Origin: Jiulongibacter sp024742395
GTDB lineage: Bacteria > Bacteroidota > Bacteroidia > Cytophagales > Spirosomataceae
Assembly (NCBI GenBank): GCA_965249455.1
Contig: OZ252236.1
Location: 434,001-498,000 of the forward strand
Length of the DNA stretch: 64,000 bases
Direction: 5' to 3'
Part shown: in pieces, positions 63,953-64,000 of the stretch
Numbering within the stretch: the first letter of the stretch is position 1
How the letters are laid out: every line of letters begins with the position of its first letter
The notes under the pieces: model-generated
What the model was told of the DNA's origin: nothing
The model's database searches: none
Seen by the model: only the letters and a program-made list of their open reading frames with translations
Made by a program: the position numbers and the translations under genes

Positions 63953-64000
63953 CTATGTGCGATTCATTTGCTCCTTAAAAGCATCAATATATTGGCGGGA
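63953..64000 (-). CDS. C-terminal end of a gene running off the right edge, possibly a LytTR regulator
   Basis: Open frame entering from the right edge and ending at TAG (63953-63955): SRQYIDAFKEQMNRT. This resembles the last strand and helix of LytTR DNA-binding domains (…ISRxYxxxF), which would fit a response regulator upstream of the acyltransferase gene. Too short to be sure. Confidence 0.4.
   Translation of the reverse strand, partial: SRQYIDAFKEQMNRT

Overview
The window is chromosomal DNA of a gliding-type Bacteroidota, most likely a member of the Cytophagales. The evidence is two gliding-motility genes (gldB at 25371, gldG at 45526), two proteins with type IX secretion C-terminal signals (22389, 43831), a 918-residue surface protein ending in a GC-type '3-coathanger' domain, a fused secDF and a monomeric isocitrate dehydrogenase. 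Many starts are also preceded, 18-40 bases upstream, by an exact TAnnTTTG, the -7 element of Bacteroidota promoters. I cannot name a genus. No rRNA, tRNA, CRISPR array or prophage was seen.

Layout. 1-9.4 kb: 3' end of dxs, an ATPase, an exported PLP enzyme, yjdM, then exported phosphoesterase, LamG and beta-barrel proteins. 9.4-16.7 kb: secDF, small envelope proteins, a class-A-type serine hydrolase, and a manC-like GDP-mannose gene overlapping a DUF3089 hydrolase. 16.8-24.3 kb: a TonB-dependent receptor, icd and a T9SS-sorted propeller protein. 24.3-31.7 kb: a Gfo/Idh/MocA enzyme, the tight gldB-ABC exporter-fur-engB operon, a ROK kinase and two envelope proteins. 31.7-38.7 kb: a PaaE-type reductase, rnr, plsC-terC, a DUF6807 protein, trx and a DUF983 protein. 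38.9-43.8 kb: a complete leuC-leuD-leuA-leuB operon. 43.8-48.8 kb: a minimal T9SS-tail protein, dnaN, gldG and small conserved proteins. 48.8-56.3 kb: a GH97-GH26 pair (probably mannan or galactomannan breakdown), a RAYT transposase between two palindromes, and a GMC dehydrogenase with its Tat-exported partner and a lipoprotein sugar isomerase.

56.4-62.7 kb is the stand-out region: a compact restriction-modification island. It holds vsr, a controller-type HTH gene with two C-box-like operators in its promoter, an m5C DNA methyltransferase, a McrB-like AAA+ NTPase and a DUF2357 protein carrying a PD-(D/E)XK nuclease core. The last four genes overlap or nearly touch and must be one transcript. 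The makeup resembles the NTP-dependent m5C systems LlaJI and BsuMI, but with one methyltransferase, a C-protein operator and vsr. It is the best candidate here for an incompletely described system. The window ends with a membrane acyltransferase and the last codons of a further gene.
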